Shown: positions 51,482-61,151 of the stretch, piece after piece
Position numbering within the stretch: position 1 is the first letter of the stretch
Layout of the letters: each line of letters begins with the position of its first letter
NCBI RefSeq assembly: GCF_014762705.1
Contig: NZ_JABURL010000091.1
Coordinates: 58,090-122,089, forward strand
DNA from: Cyclobacterium sp.
GTDB taxonomy: Bacteria; Bacteroidota; Bacteroidia; Cytophagales; Cyclobacteriaceae
Reading direction: 5' to 3'
DNA length: 64,000 nucleotides
Position numbers and translations under genes: made by a program
Notes under the pieces: generated by a model
What the model saw: only the letters and a program-made list of their open reading frames with translations
Database searches by the model: none
Told to the model about the DNA's origin: nothing

Positions 51482-52105
51482 ATGGAATTTAAGACGCTAA
51501 GAAATATCGAAAACAGCTTCCGCCAGATACGCTTGTACGCAATCGTATTTGCCGTTCTCTGCACTGGAGTGGTGGGATATACCGTGTGGAAATCCTATCA
51601 CTTCGCAGAGCAGCAACGCCAGAAAATCTATGTGCTGGACAGTGGAAAGTCATTGATGTTGGCGCTGTCACAGGATGCAAGTATCAACCGTCCGGTTGAG
51701 GCTCGGGAGCACGTGAGGCGCTTTCACGAACTGTTCTTTACGTTGGCACCTGACAGGAATGCCATCGAAAGCAATATGAACCGGGCATTTAACCTTGCCG
51801 ATAAAAGTGCCTTTAACTATTACAAAGACCTTTCAGAAAAGGGGTATTACGGTAGGATCATATCGGGGAATGTCCAACAGCGCATTGAAGTGGATAGCGT
51901 GGTGTGCAATTTCGACAACTATCCTTATTCGGTACGAACCTATGCCAAACAGTTCATCATCCGATCGAGCAACGTGACCCGGCGAAACCTGATTACTTCC
52001 TGTTACCTCGTCAATTCCGTCCGCTCGGACAACAATCCCCAAGGGTTTAACATCGAAAAGTTTGCCGTCATGGAAAATAGGGATATGGAAGTCATTGAAC
52101 GCTAA
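51482..52105 (+). CDS. traK: TraK conjugation protein
   Basis: A 207-residue VirB8-like protein of CTnDOT conjugation: a short cytoplasmic N-terminus (MEFKTLRNIENSFRQIRLYA), one TM helix (IVFAVLCTGVVGYTVW), and a periplasmic domain (YYKDLSEKGYYGRIISGNVQ). Usual length and order, 24 bases after traJ. Confidence 0.92.
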   Translation: MEFKTLRNIENSFRQIRLYAIVFAVLCTGVVGYTVWKSYHFAEQQRQKIYVLDSGKSLMLALSQDASINRPVEAREHVRRFHELFFTLAPDRNAIESNMNRAFNLADKSAFNYYKDLSEKGYYGRIISGNVQQRIEVDSVVCNFDNYPYSVRTYAKQFIIRSSNVTRRNLITSCYLVNSVRSDNNPQGFNIEKFAVMENRDMEVIER

Positions 52106-52117
52106 AAAAACAATGTA

Positions 52118-52546
52118 ATGGAAGCATTATCAGATTTAAACACATTCGCGAAAATCCTTACTGACAAAGGATATAACGGCTATTTCCACACACAGGGTGC
52201 ATATCCGGGGAAATTAAAAGAAAGCATAGGGGAATACCTTGAAAGCTGTCAAAAAGGTAATGATCATTTGCCTGAAAGGGAATTGCTATTGACGAGCTAC
52301 CTGCTCTGGGCTGGCGAAGACAAGCCACGGATAGAATGTAATATGTGGGTGAAATACCTGAACAACAAATTCTTCGTCGACAGCATGGAGATTACGAAGA
52401 AAGACCGCTTTGGTCAACTATTGAAACAATCAAAGCTGACTAACCTATCGGTGTTTACCGTCCCAAAAGCAGCAGAAGCAGTGGCTTTGGTAAACGAAGT
52501 ACCGAAGCAAAAAGTAGATCTAAGCCCCAAGCGTTTCAAGCTATAA
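52118..52546 (+). CDS. Unknown protein between traK and traL
   Basis: A 142-residue soluble protein, MEALSDLNTFAKILTDKGYN, with no signal or TM segment. I do not recognise it. In most CTnDOT-type operons traK and traL are adjacent, so this gene is an insertion specific to some elements. The LLLTSYLLWAGEDKPRIECN core and the basic C-terminus (PKQKVDLSPKRFKL) are its visible features. It may act in element-specific regulation or be an anti-exclusion factor; unproven. Confidence 0.55.
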   Translation: MEALSDLNTFAKILTDKGYNGYFHTQGAYPGKLKESIGEYLESCQKGNDHLPERELLLTSYLLWAGEDKPRIECNMWVKYLNNKFFVDSMEITKKDRFGQLLKQSKLTNLSVFTVPKAAEAVALVNEVPKQKVDLSPKRFKL

Positions 52547-52559
52547 CAACAGAAATAGT

Positions 52560-52847
52560 ATGAAAAAGATCAGAGCAAATCTGGACAGGTATTTTGACAG
52601 GCTGGACGAGCACTGGAAAGCCTTACCCGTTCGAAAACAGCGTAGGTACACCTTATACTTTTTTACAGGTTACCTGATGCTTACCGCCGGAGTAATTACC
52701 AGTGTCTGGCTCGATACAGGAAAGTCTGCCAACGATATGGTCATTGAGCATATCGAAAACCCTGTTCTTAAAAAGAACGAAAGCCCTGCAAGCTTGCAGG
52801 ATACATTATTCACAAACTCAAAAGATAAGACTGATGAAAGAAAATGA
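52560..52847 (+). CDS. traL: TraL conjugation protein (DUF3989)
   Basis: A 95-residue DUF3989 membrane protein with a basic N-terminus (NLDRYFDRLDEHWKALPVRK), one TM helix (LYFFTGYLMLTAGVITSVWL) and a charged tail. Overlaps traM by 14 bases. Confidence 0.85.
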   Translation: MKKIRANLDRYFDRLDEHWKALPVRKQRRYTLYFFTGYLMLTAGVITSVWLDTGKSANDMVIEHIENPVLKKNESPASLQDTLFTNSKDKTDERK

Positions 52848-54165
52848 GAACCAAAGAACGGTTGTCCGGGTGACCGAGGGTGATCCGGGAACAACCAAAG
52901 ATATGCTGCAGGACAGCACACAGAACAAAACCGAAAAGTTCAAAAAGCCCCTCATATTCGTTTTGATGGGGGTCGTATTTCTCGGTTGTATGTACCTGAT
53001 ATTTAAACCATCCTCCGATAAAAAGGAGGTCGAAAATGTCGGGATCAACGATGCCGTTCCCCAAGCTACAGGAGCAGGACTCCCCGCCGATAAAGGCAAA
53101 GCCTATGAGCAGGAAATGATGGAACGTAAGGAACAGGAAAAACGCAATGCGATGGCAACACTTTCGGATTATTGGAATACCAATGACCAGGAAAAACCAA
53201 TGGAGGAATTTCCCGAAGAAGACGAAAATTACAGCTATACGGGTGGTAGAAGCGCCGGACGGTCCGGTAATCCGGCACTCAGCAGCTATCGTTATGCACA
53301 GAATACATTAGAATCCTTTTATCAGGAAGATGATACCGAAACAGCTGAACTTCGCAGGCAACTAGATGAATTGAAAGAACAGCTGGCGGAAAAAGAGGTA
53401 CCACCCGCCGTCACTGTGGATGACCAATTGGCGCTGATGGAGAAATCCTATCAGATGGCTGCAAAATACCTTCCTTCAGGCACGAATGCGGGACAAGCTG
53501 TGTCAGCTGACGGTGTAGCCAAAGTCGCTGCTCCTACACAAAAGGTACATTTTGTCGCATTCACGCCAACAAGGAAAAACACGGTATCCGCACTGTACCG
53601 TGAACCAGCGGATAGTACCTTTTTAGCCGATTGGAGTGAATCCCGAAACAGGGGTTTCTTTACTACGGGTTCCGTCGGGCAGGTGGTACAATCGAAAAAC
53701 AGTATCAAAGCCTGTGTACATGAAACGCAGACCATTACCGGTGAAAGTGGAGTTCGGCTTCGTTTATTGGAGTCTGCCCAAACACCTGATCGTACGATCC
53801 CCAAGGGGACTGTTTTAACGGCAAATGCCAAGTTTCAGGGCGGCCGCTTACAATTGAATGTATCTTCCATCGAACTGGAAGGCAATATCATGCCGGTGGA
53901 TATTGCCATTTATGATCTGGATGGACAGCAAGGTCTGCACGTTCCGTATTCGCCGGAAATGAATGCACTGACCGAAATGGCGGGTAATATGAGCCAGACT
54001 TCGGGAACAAGCCTGATGCTTACCCAATCCGCCGGACAGCAGATGGCCGCAGACCTCAGTCGTGGTGTGGTGCAGGGCATATCCGGCTATTTCTCCAAGA
54101 AAGTAAGGACACCGAAAGTCACCCTTAAAGCAGGGCACCAGCTCTTCCTCGTCCCTAAACAATAA
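52834..54165 (+). CDS. traM: TraM conjugation protein (VirB10-like)
   Basis: A 443-residue core-complex protein from ATG 52834 (MKENENQRTVVRVTEGDPGT); an upstream frame reaching back to 52702 lies inside traL. One TM helix (PLIFVLMGVVFLGCMYLIF), a long proline- and acid-rich periplasmic linker, and a C-terminal TrbI/VirB10-type barrel domain (IPKGTVLTANAKFQGGRLQL). Confidence 0.92.
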   Translation: MKENENQRTVVRVTEGDPGTTKDMLQDSTQNKTEKFKKPLIFVLMGVVFLGCMYLIFKPSSDKKEVENVGINDAVPQATGAGLPADKGKAYEQEMMERKEQEKRNAMATLSDYWNTNDQEKPMEEFPEEDENYSYTGGRSAGRSGNPALSSYRYAQNTLESFYQEDDTETAELRRQLDELKEQLAEKEVPPAVTVDDQLALMEKSYQMAAKYLPSGTNAGQAVSADGVAKVAAPTQKVHFVAFTPTRKNTVSALYREPADSTFLADWSESRNRGFFTTGSVGQVVQSKNSIKACVHETQTITGESGVRLRLLESAQTPDRTIPKGTVLTANAKFQGGRLQLNVSSIELEGNIMPVDIAIYDLDGQQGLHVPYSPEMNALTEMAGNMSQTSGTSLMLTQSAGQQMAADLSRGVVQGISGYFSKKVRTPKVTLKAGHQLFLVPKQ

Positions 54166-54189
54166 TGTTAAACTCAAATAAGTAAAACA

Positions 54190-55086
54190 ATGAACAGTCT
54201 TTTTAAAACACTGGGAGCAATAACCCTGATCATCGGCTTTGCCATGCCGTCATTTGCACAGGACAACGCGACAAGAAAACCTCTTGCCCTGGGCAAGATA
54301 GAACCGTACCAGATGGAAGTCACCTACGATAAGACTTCGCATTTGATTTTCCCGACCGCTATACGTTACGTGGATTTGGGAAGTGAGTACCTGATTGCCG
54401 GAAAAGCGGACGATGCGGAAAACGTGTTACGTGTAAAGGCCTCGGTAAAGGATTTTGAACAGGAAACCAATTTTTCGGTCATTACCAATGACGGACGTTT
54501 CTACAGTTTCAATGTCCATTACAGTGCCAATCCACTGGCTTTGAGCTACGACCTCCTTACCATGCAGAAAGCCGTGGAGAAAGCGAATGGAAACGACGTT
54601 CTGTTTGAAGAGCTGGGAAGCAGCTCGCCATCGCTTGCAGGTCTGCTAATGGAAACCATTTACAAAAAGGATAAGCGCATCATAAAGCACATCGGTGCTA
54701 AAAGCTTCGGCATTCAGTTCATCCTGAAGGGAATTTATATCCATAACGGTAAATACTATTACCATACGGAGATCCGGAACAAAAGCAATGTGCCGTTCGA
54801 GATTGATTTCATCAATTTCAAGGTAGTGGACAAACAAGTCGCTAAACGTACCGTCGTGCAGGAGCGACCACTGATACCACTCCGTACCTATAAGCCATTG
54901 GGAGGAATTTCAGGAAATATGACGGAGCAGAATGTATTCCTCTTGGATCAGTTTACCATCGGCGATGACAAGATTCTCCAGATTGAGATTTTTGAGAAGA
55001 ACGGAGGTAGGCATCAAACACTTCAGGTGGAAAATTTGGATTTGATCAAGGCTCGTCTGATTGACGACATGCACCTGAAAATTTGA
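54190..55086 (+). CDS. traN: TraN conjugation protein (DUF4138, VirB9-like)
   Basis: A 298-residue secreted protein with signal peptide ending MPSFAQ and a DUF4138 domain, which starts YQMEVTYDKTSHLIFPTAIR and includes VDLGSEYLIAGKADDAENVL. It is the outer-ring component of the core complex, with TraM and TraO. Intact. Confidence 0.92.
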   Translation: MNSLFKTLGAITLIIGFAMPSFAQDNATRKPLALGKIEPYQMEVTYDKTSHLIFPTAIRYVDLGSEYLIAGKADDAENVLRVKASVKDFEQETNFSVITNDGRFYSFNVHYSANPLALSYDLLTMQKAVEKANGNDVLFEELGSSSPSLAGLLMETIYKKDKRIIKHIGAKSFGIQFILKGIYIHNGKYYYHTEIRNKSNVPFEIDFINFKVVDKQVAKRTVVQERPLIPLRTYKPLGGISGNMTEQNVFLLDQFTIGDDKILQIEIFEKNGGRHQTLQVENLDLIKARLIDDMHLKI

Positions 55087-55106
55087 TAACCCTTTGACAG
55101 CGAAAT

Positions 55107-55667
55107 ATGAAAAAGTATATCTATACCGTGATGTTCACGCTCTTGGGCATCACGATGGCACAGGCACAACGGATGTTGCCCAAGCAGAAAGGATTGGAAG
55201 TAAGCGCCGGTGTATTATCCAATGACAAAATCAGAAACGATTATTACCTCCAAATCGGCATGACTGTAAATGGCAAAAACGGGAACTACCAGCTTTGGGC
55301 TTTGGAATATGCTCACCAGTATTACGACTATAAAGACCTTCGCATACCGCATGAAACCTACATGGCAGAAGGTGGTTACAGCTTCTTTTTGTTGGGCGAT
55401 ACCCGGAAGAATTTCACATTCAATCTTGGAATTACAGGTGTTGTCGGCTATGAAAACATCAATCGAGGTGAGCAAATGCTATACGACGGTGCGAGGATAT
55501 TAAGTGAAGACAACTTCGTTTACGGCGCAGGCGGACGGCTCAGTTTAGAAACATACCTGTCCGACCAGGTTGTATTCCTCATACAAGGACGTACAAAAGT
55601 TCTTTGGGGAACGGATCTGGAGCAGTTCCGTCCATCGGCAGGCGTAGGATTACGATTTAACTTTTAA
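55107..55667 (+). CDS. traO: TraO conjugation protein
   Basis: A 186-residue exported protein of the TraO family (signal peptide ending TMAQAQR), with beta-strand repeats that resemble an outer-membrane barrel, ending VGLRFNF. It lies 20 bases after traN, as usual in CTnDOT-type operons. Confidence 0.9.
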   Translation: MKKYIYTVMFTLLGITMAQAQRMLPKQKGLEVSAGVLSNDKIRNDYYLQIGMTVNGKNGNYQLWALEYAHQYYDYKDLRIPHETYMAEGGYSFFLLGDTRKNFTFNLGITGVVGYENINRGEQMLYDGARILSEDNFVYGAGGRLSLETYLSDQVVFLIQGRTKVLWGTDLEQFRPSAGVGLRFNF

Positions 55668-55675
55668 AATGACTT

Positions 55676-56125
55676 ATGATGAAACGATTATTCAGAAAAT
55701 ACAGTCTGCATTTTCAAGCTACATTTATGCTTGCAGCAATGTTCATTTGTTCAGTGGTTTTGTTTTCTTGTGAAAAGGACGAACTCGAAATCCAGAACGA
55801 CTTTCCCTTTGAAGTCGATGTAATGCCCGTACCCAATGAGGTGGCAAATGGCAGTACCGTGGAGATCAGGGTAACGATACAGCGAAACGGCAACTACGCA
55901 GATACCCGGTACTTTCTCCGCTACTTCCAGTTTGACGGACAGGGAAACTTGCGGTATTACGATGAACCGCCATACCTGCCCAATGATTTATACCCTTTGC
56001 CAGCAGAGCAGTTCCGATTATATTACACCTCGGCATCCACCGTATCACAATCGTTTGAGGTGTGGATTTCGGATAATTTCGGTAACGAGAAACAATTGAG
56101 TTTCCGGTTTAACAATAGTGATTAA
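55676..56125 (+). CDS. traQ: TraQ-type conjugation protein (DUF3872)
   Basis: A 149-residue lipoprotein-like protein (VVLFSCEKDELEIQ, lipobox Cys near 31) with the DUF3872 fold (DFPFEVDVMPVPNEVANGST). It is found at the end of CTnDOT tra operons as TraQ. traP (the DNA primase that usually precedes it) is absent here. Start at ATG 55676; the second ATG is three bases later. Confidence 0.85.
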   Translation: MMKRLFRKYSLHFQATFMLAAMFICSVVLFSCEKDELEIQNDFPFEVDVMPVPNEVANGSTVEIRVTIQRNGNYADTRYFLRYFQFDGQGNLRYYDEPPYLPNDLYPLPAEQFRLYYTSASTVSQSFEVWISDNFGNEKQLSFRFNNSD

Positions 56126-56143
56126 AGGCTTCCGAAATCAATC

Positions 56144-56183
56144 AAAAAAGCGACTTGTATCCTTATTTACAGGTCGCTTTTTT
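56144..56183. terminator. Terminator at the end of the tra operon
   Basis: AAAAAAGCGACTTGTA and TACAGGTCGCTTTTTT form a 16-bp stem with one wobble pair. A-run on one side and T-run on the other make it a bidirectional terminator 19 bases after traQ. Confidence 0.85.
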
Positions 56184-56246
56184 CATTTTTTGCTCCCCAA
56201 ATAGGAGGTTTTTCCTTAAATTTACTTGGATTATCAGCTCAATGCA

Positions 56247-56528
56247 ATGGATGCAGTAACTTCACAATTAATGCTTGGTATTATTCCCGTTGTGGTGGGG
56301 ATTGGGCTTATCTACTGGATAAGCCGCAGGAAATTTTACCGCCGCAATATGGCTGGTGTGGAAGGCTTTTCGAGCTTTGAATCTTCAGTATTCACCCGTT
56401 TATTGGAACGTATCGGCAAATGGCTCGCATATGCGCTGATTATCATCGGCATTCTTTTTCTATGGTCGTATTCCAGAATGAAAAGCGATAAGGAACAGCA
56501 AACCACCGAAATTCATAGCCCGAAATAG
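56247..56528 (+). CDS. Small membrane protein downstream of tra operon
   Basis: A 93-residue protein from ATG 56247 (MDAVTSQLMLGIIPVVVGIG); the longer frame begins with TTG at 56226 and is unlikely. Two TM helices, LGIIPVVVGIGLIYWIS and WLAYALIIIGILFLWSYS, and a charged tail. It is probably part of the conjugative element. No function known. Confidence 0.55.
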   Translation: MDAVTSQLMLGIIPVVVGIGLIYWISRRKFYRRNMAGVEGFSSFESSVFTRLLERIGKWLAYALIIIGILFLWSYSRMKSDKEQQTTEIHSPK

Positions 56529-56866
56529 TCGGTTCAATAATACGATAAGATTTTTTAGGCGATAAAGTGGTTAAAAACTTGCTTGCAAACAGCACTCCAA
56601 CAACGCCAGGATAGTGGAAGCAATATCTATTCAGTTCTAACCAAGCGGCGTTCTTTTGCTTCTCCTATGTTTGTATAATATAATCTAAGTGAAGAAGAGC
56701 GAGAGCAGATTTTGCTTTAAATAGCCTTATGGTATATTCAAGAAAAGAGACTGCCTCCTCTTCTTTAACCTTTTAGAATCTGAACAGAATGTAAGGAATT
56801 TGTATCCGTCCTTCAAATTCAGAACCTGCAATTTTTTTAAAATGATTGTGGTGAATTATCATTTTT
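56529..56866. other. Gene-free spacer at the right edge of the conjugative module
   Basis: A 338-base spacer with no convincing ORF. Base composition drops toward A/T from about 56650. It is a natural place for a right-end junction of the integrated element, but I found no direct repeat that could serve as an attachment site. Its last bases run into the MFS gene's stop codon. Confidence 0.5.
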
Positions 56867-58084
56867 TTAAATAGGAGGTTTTTTAAGAAAAATGAGAAAA
56901 CCAATAGCAACTAAAATAATGCTTCCTGCAATTATGAATGGATAGTAAAAACCTCCGGTAACCAACCAAGTTCCTAAAATGGGACCTAAAATCTGACCCA
57001 TACTGTTTGTTGAACTTTGTATTGAAATATTTCGACCTGTATTTGTTTTGGATAACAAGGATACTGCAGACAGCAAATTAGGTGTAACCATAGCACCACC
57101 AGCTGCAAACACCACAATTAAACCGTACACAACAAATTCATTTTTGAAAAAAGGAAAGGCAATTAATGAAATTCCTGAAATGAATAACCCAAAGCCGATT
57201 TGCTTTTTAGTAGATAGAATCTTTTCCCCATAACTGGCAAATACAGGCTGCAAAACAGCCATTATTGAACCACACAGCATAAAACCAATACCAACCTGGT
57301 TGCTGTTAAACCCTAATTCGTCTTTACCGTAGATTGAAAAAACAGTTTCAAACAAGGTCACTCCAAATTGGATGACAAATGATAGCGCCAATAGAACAAG
57401 AAAATATTGGCTGAACGAGAAGCGAAAAGTGAATTTTTGAGTTGTAAATTTATGGATGCGAACTGAATTTTTCAGGCATTTTACAACAATGACTAAAACA
57501 ATAAAACCTAATAATGCAGCGAATAAAAAAGGTGTGGAAAATCGACCCAAATGTAGTTGACCAATTGCATACTCAAAATGAAGGTCTGATTGCGAAAGAA
57601 AGCCACCGATAACGGGTCCAAAAATAACCCCTGAACTAATGGCTACACCAGACCAGGCCATTATCTTGGTTCTACGTTTTTCTGAAGTAATATCACTTAA
57701 ATATGCGTTGCTAACAGGAATAACTGATGAAGTGAAAACACCACCAAAAATCCGAGCGATATATAGCATCGTTAGTGATGTTGCAAGCCCAGTTAGCAAT
57801 TGCATTATTACAAAGCCAATCAAACCAATAATAATAACGGGTTTACGACCATATCTGTCAGATAACTTTCCCCAAACGACAACAAAAATTAATTGAAATA
57901 ATGGATAAATGCTGGTAAGCAACCCAATATGGAAGTTGATTAAATCGGTGTCGAGATTGTCTTTTAAAGCTAATCTTTCGGTATAGTAGGGAAGGGTTGG
58001 CAATAAAATACCATAACCCAACATCACTACAAATAAACTCAACAGGATTAAAGATATGCTGTTGAGTTTTTCTTTTTGGTTCAT
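56867..58084 (-). CDS. MFS multidrug/tetracycline-type exporter
   Basis: A 405-residue 12-TM major facilitator protein. Motif A is clear between TM2 and TM3 (GKLSDRYGRKPVIIIG), and the TM5 motif-C-like segment AISSGVIFGPVIGGFL fits drug/H+ antiporters. AT-rich codon use differs from the tra genes. It lies just downstream of the copB copy on the same strand with no spacer (58084/58085). The substrate is unknown; the neighbours suggest metal-complex export, but tetracycline-like drugs are the family norm. Confidence 0.85.
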   Translation of the reverse strand: MNQKEKLNSISLILLSLFVVMLGYGILLPTLPYYTERLALKDNLDTDLINFHIGLLTSIYPLFQLIFVVVWGKLSDRYGRKPVIIIGLIGFVIMQLLTGLATSLTMLYIARIFGGVFTSSVIPVSNAYLSDITSEKRRTKIMAWSGVAISSGVIFGPVIGGFLSQSDLHFEYAIGQLHLGRFSTPFLFAALLGFIVLVIVVKCLKNSVRIHKFTTQKFTFRFSFSQYFLVLLALSFVIQFGVTLFETVFSIYGKDELGFNSNQVGIGFMLCGSIMAVLQPVFASYGEKILSTKKQIGFGLFISGISLIAFPFFKNEFVVYGLIVVFAAGGAMVTPNLLSAVSLLSKTNTGRNISIQSSTNSMGQILGPILGTWLVTGGFYYPFIIAGSIILVAIGFLIFLKKPPI

Positions 58085-60187
58085 TTATTTTTTACCGATT
58101 TTTCGCTTTAATAGTTGCGCATTAATGGCCACTATAATCGTACTTAAACTCATAAATACCGCTCCTACAGCTGGTCCTAAAACAAAGCCTGAAGAATATA
58201 ATACACCGGCTGCTAAAGGAATAGCCACTACATTATATCCTGTAGCCCAAATCAAATTCTGAATCATTTTATTGTAGGTGGCTTTTCCAAAGAGAATTAA
58301 GTTGGCAATATCCTGTGGGTTACTGTTGACCAGAATGATATCTGCTGTTTCGGCGGCAACGTCCGTACCTGAACCAACTGCAATTCCCACATCAGCTTTG
58401 GCAAGTGCGGGCGCATCATTTACACCATCACCCGTCATCGCTACAAATTCGCCTTTGTTCTGTAACTCTTCTACAATTTCAACTTTTTGATGTGGCAATA
58501 CTTCGGCGTAGTAACCATCCAATCCAAGTTTTTCACTCACAGCCTTAGCGGTTTTTTCATTATCGCCAGTTGCCATCAAGACTTTAATATTGTTTTTTTT
58601 GAATATTTTTATAGCTTCCGCAGATTCAGGTCTTATTTCATCAGCAAGAGCAATGTATCCTGCTAGCTGGCCATCTATTAATACAAATACAACAGTTTCA
58701 GCAGCGTCACTATAAGCATCTTCAGGAATAGTGATTTTTTCATCCCTTAAATAACCAGGGCTGACCACCTTCACTTGTTTACCATCTACATTTGCCTCTA
58801 CACCTTTTCCTGTAATTGCATTAAAGTTTTCAGGTTTTGGAATAGTAATGTTATCTTCTTTAACTCTTTTAATAATACCAACTGCAATGGGGTGTTCTGA
58901 GCTTTGTTCCAATGCACTTGAAAGTCTTAAAATTTCCTCTGTTGAATAAGCTTCTTTAACAGATTCGATTCGAGTGACACCAAAATCACCTTTGGTTAGT
59001 GTTCCTGTTTTATCAAAAAGCAAAGCTGAAATTTTTCTTGACTCTTCAAAAGCAGTTCTATTTCGGATAAGCAATCCATTTTGAGCAGATACTGCCGTAG
59101 AAATCGCAACCACAAGGGGAATGGCAAGACCCAATGCGTGTGGACAAGCAATGACCATAACGGTAACCATTCTTTCTAAAGCATAGACAAATGGAAAGCC
59201 TAAAATCAGCCATACCGCTAATGTTCCAAAACCAATAGCCAAAGCGATATAGGTTAACCATTTTGCAGCCCTGTCTGAAAGATTTTGCATCTTGGATTTG
59301 GTTTTTTGCGCTTCTTCGACCATTTTGATGACCTTGTTGAGATAGCTATCTTTTCCAGTATGCTCAACCTTTACTTTTAAGGTACTGTTACCATTTACCG
59401 AACCACCAATAACCTTATCGTTTATATCTTTTTTTACAGGTTTGGATTCGCCTGTAAGCATAGATTCGTTCAGGTAACTTGAACCGTCTACTATAATCCC
59501 ATCAGCAGGAACTTTTTCACCTGGTTTAACCAAAATCACATCATCCTTTAGTAAATCTTCAAGAGGGATGTCTTCAATAGTATCTCCCTTCACCCTGTGG
59601 GCTTCCGCAGGCATCATACTCACCAACAACTGCAGCGCTTTTGACGCACCCAAAACACTTTTCATTTCTATCCAATGACCAAGCAACATTATGGCTATAA
59701 GTGTTGATAGTTCCCAGAAAAAGTCTTCACCTCTTAAGCCAAATACAGTAGCTGTACTATAAAAATAAGCTACGGAAATTGCCATAGAAATCAAGGTCAT
59801 CATTCCTGGTGCACCTTTTTTGACTTCAGACCAAAACCCTTTTAAAAATGGCCAACCACCATAAAAATAGACAATAGTGGAAAGTGCAAAAAGGATGTAT
59901 GGATTTCCTGGAAGTAAAAATTCATAACCAAAAAATTCTTGTATCATTGGTGAGAAGAACAATATGGGGATGGTAAGCACGAGTGTTACCCAAAACCGTT
60001 TTCTAAAGTCCGCAATCATCATTTTATGATGGTCGTGACCCATTTGACCGTGACCCGGATTGTGACCCGAATGGTCCCCACCTTTGTGGTTCATTTTAGA
60101 ATGGTCTTCTTTTTTGTGTTTCATCTTCGAATGGTCCATTTTAGAATGGTCCATTTCTTCGTGATTGTGGTGTTCGTGATTTTCCAT
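58085..60187 (-). CDS. copB: CopB-type copper P1B-3 ATPase, second gene
   Basis: A 700-residue P1B-3 copper exporter, 16 residues longer than the CopB at 22072 and clearly paralogous. The N-terminus is a Met/His repeat: HSKM recurs four times and HSGH once within the first 50 residues (EMDHSKMDHSKMKHKKEDHS). It has TGES, the CPH site (VIACPHALGLAIP), DKTGTLTKG, SEHPIAVGI and GDGVNDAP. Its gene is markedly more AT-rich than the first copy, so it has a different history and did not arise from a recent local duplication. Confidence 0.95.
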   Translation of the reverse strand: MENHEHHNHEEMDHSKMDHSKMKHKKEDHSKMNHKGGDHSGHNPGHGQMGHDHHKMMIADFRKRFWVTLVLTIPILFFSPMIQEFFGYEFLLPGNPYILFALSTIVYFYGGWPFLKGFWSEVKKGAPGMMTLISMAISVAYFYSTATVFGLRGEDFFWELSTLIAIMLLGHWIEMKSVLGASKALQLLVSMMPAEAHRVKGDTIEDIPLEDLLKDDVILVKPGEKVPADGIIVDGSSYLNESMLTGESKPVKKDINDKVIGGSVNGNSTLKVKVEHTGKDSYLNKVIKMVEEAQKTKSKMQNLSDRAAKWLTYIALAIGFGTLAVWLILGFPFVYALERMVTVMVIACPHALGLAIPLVVAISTAVSAQNGLLIRNRTAFEESRKISALLFDKTGTLTKGDFGVTRIESVKEAYSTEEILRLSSALEQSSEHPIAVGIIKRVKEDNITIPKPENFNAITGKGVEANVDGKQVKVVSPGYLRDEKITIPEDAYSDAAETVVFVLIDGQLAGYIALADEIRPESAEAIKIFKKNNIKVLMATGDNEKTAKAVSEKLGLDGYYAEVLPHQKVEIVEELQNKGEFVAMTGDGVNDAPALAKADVGIAVGSGTDVAAETADIILVNSNPQDIANLILFGKATYNKMIQNLIWATGYNVVAIPLAAGVLYSSGFVLGPAVGAVFMSLSTIIVAINAQLLKRKIGKK

Positions 60188-60205
60188 TATTGTCTTGTTT
60201 AAGTG

Positions 60206-60499
60206 TTATCGTAATTTTTTTCTCATAGCTTCCGAAATGTTTTCGGCATAGACGCCATAGGCATCTACCAAAAGTCCTTTAATCCCATTTTTTGATGAAA
60301 TAGCATAAAGCACACTGTTATCGTCGGTACTGCTCATACCTTCAAAACGATGCATCTCGTCAACATTAAAATCTTCTGGGTGTATTTCAATTTTTAGTGA
60401 GGCACACTCCAAACATTCTGGTTTTAGGTTAAAATCGTATGTATAACCTTTTCGCTGTAAATCGTTTATGGCTTCTGAAAGGGTGTCGTAGTTGTTCAT
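60206..60499 (-). CDS. Small conserved protein of the PRPP cluster
   Basis: A 97-residue protein: NNYDTLSEAINDLQRKGYTY, then CLECASLKIEIHPEDFNVDE and a VDAYGVYAENISEAMRKKL C-terminus. It belongs to a small Bacteroidota family that databases sometimes label as a phosphoribosylpyrophosphate synthetase because it neighbours real ones; the sequence shows no PRPP-binding motif, so that name is misleading. Real function unknown. Confidence 0.65.
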   Translation of the reverse strand: MNNYDTLSEAINDLQRKGYTYDFNLKPECLECASLKIEIHPEDFNVDEMHRFEGMSSTDDNSVLYAISSKNGIKGLLVDAYGVYAENISEAMRKKLR

Positions 60500-60506
60500 T
60501 TTCGTT

Positions 60507-61151
60507 CTATTTATAAGTCATTGTAAAATAACTATTGTCTTCTTCTGTAAATTTCTGAAAGGTCAATAGGCCATTCCTGTTTAGTTTTTCGTTGACGGTA
60601 TAGTTGAGTTGTTTAATGCGAATGCCCCACGCATAGGCCTTAATATTTATTTTTGAATTAATGTTGGTTTTGTTGTCCTTCAATGTTCGGTCGTAAATCT
60701 TTATGATGCTTTTTGAACCAAAAAAATCCAGCAGTCCTGAATCAAAAGTCATTTCCAATTCTATATCTTCAAGATTGTCCAAATCGTAGAGGTCTTTAAA
60801 TTTTTTAGAGGTGGTATTAATTTCGGTCTCCTTTGATTTTGGATTCGAGAATGGAAAAGCTATTACCATTACACTTGCTTCATCAGGCTTACAGCGATAG
60901 GTTGTAGTGTATTTGTCGGTCAATTTTTTGTCTTTATCAAACAACTCAGTAACTACTTCAATTTCATAGGATCCATTTTTCTTTATTGTTTCACCAGCTT
61001 CAAAAGTTTGTTTGTTTAAAAAAGAGCCTTTTTCATCAAAATTTTCCCGAACGATAACTCTGCCCGAAATCTGTCCAATAAGCATTTCAGTTTGTCCATT
61101 CACTGTGATGCTGAATAAGATAAATAATACTATAAATCCTTGTTTTCTCAT
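60507..61151 (-). CDS. Exported protein of unknown function
   Basis: A 214-residue protein with signal peptide (GFIVLFILFSITVNGQTEML) and a beta-rich mature domain (KNGSYEIEVVTELFDKDKKL, LEMTFDSGLLDFFGSKSIIK). No family recognised. It overlaps the PRPP synthetase gene by four bases, so it is part of the same transcription unit. Confidence 0.55.
   Translation of the reverse strand: MRKQGFIVLFILFSITVNGQTEMLIGQISGRVIVRENFDEKGSFLNKQTFEAGETIKKNGSYEIEVVTELFDKDKKLTDKYTTTYRCKPDEASVMVIAFPFSNPKSKETEINTTSKKFKDLYDLDNLEDIELEMTFDSGLLDFFGSKSIIKIYDRTLKDNKTNINSKINIKAYAWGIRIKQLNYTVNEKLNRNGLLTFQKFTEEDNSYFTMTYK

Larger units (their letters stand above)
37036..56528 (+). mobile_element. CTnDOT-type conjugative element, incomplete
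   Basis: Remains of rteC and a tyrosine recombinase at the left, resistance and defence cargo in the middle, and traE-Q at the right. traA, B, C, D, traP, a relaxase, coupling protein and an intact integrase are not present in the window, so the element is either decayed at the left side or continues elsewhere. Left and right borders are estimates. Confidence 0.6.

Noticed and set aside
60206..60499. Annotation as a PRPP synthetase
   Set aside because: 97 residues without a PRPP-binding loop; the name comes from its neighbour, which is the true enzyme.
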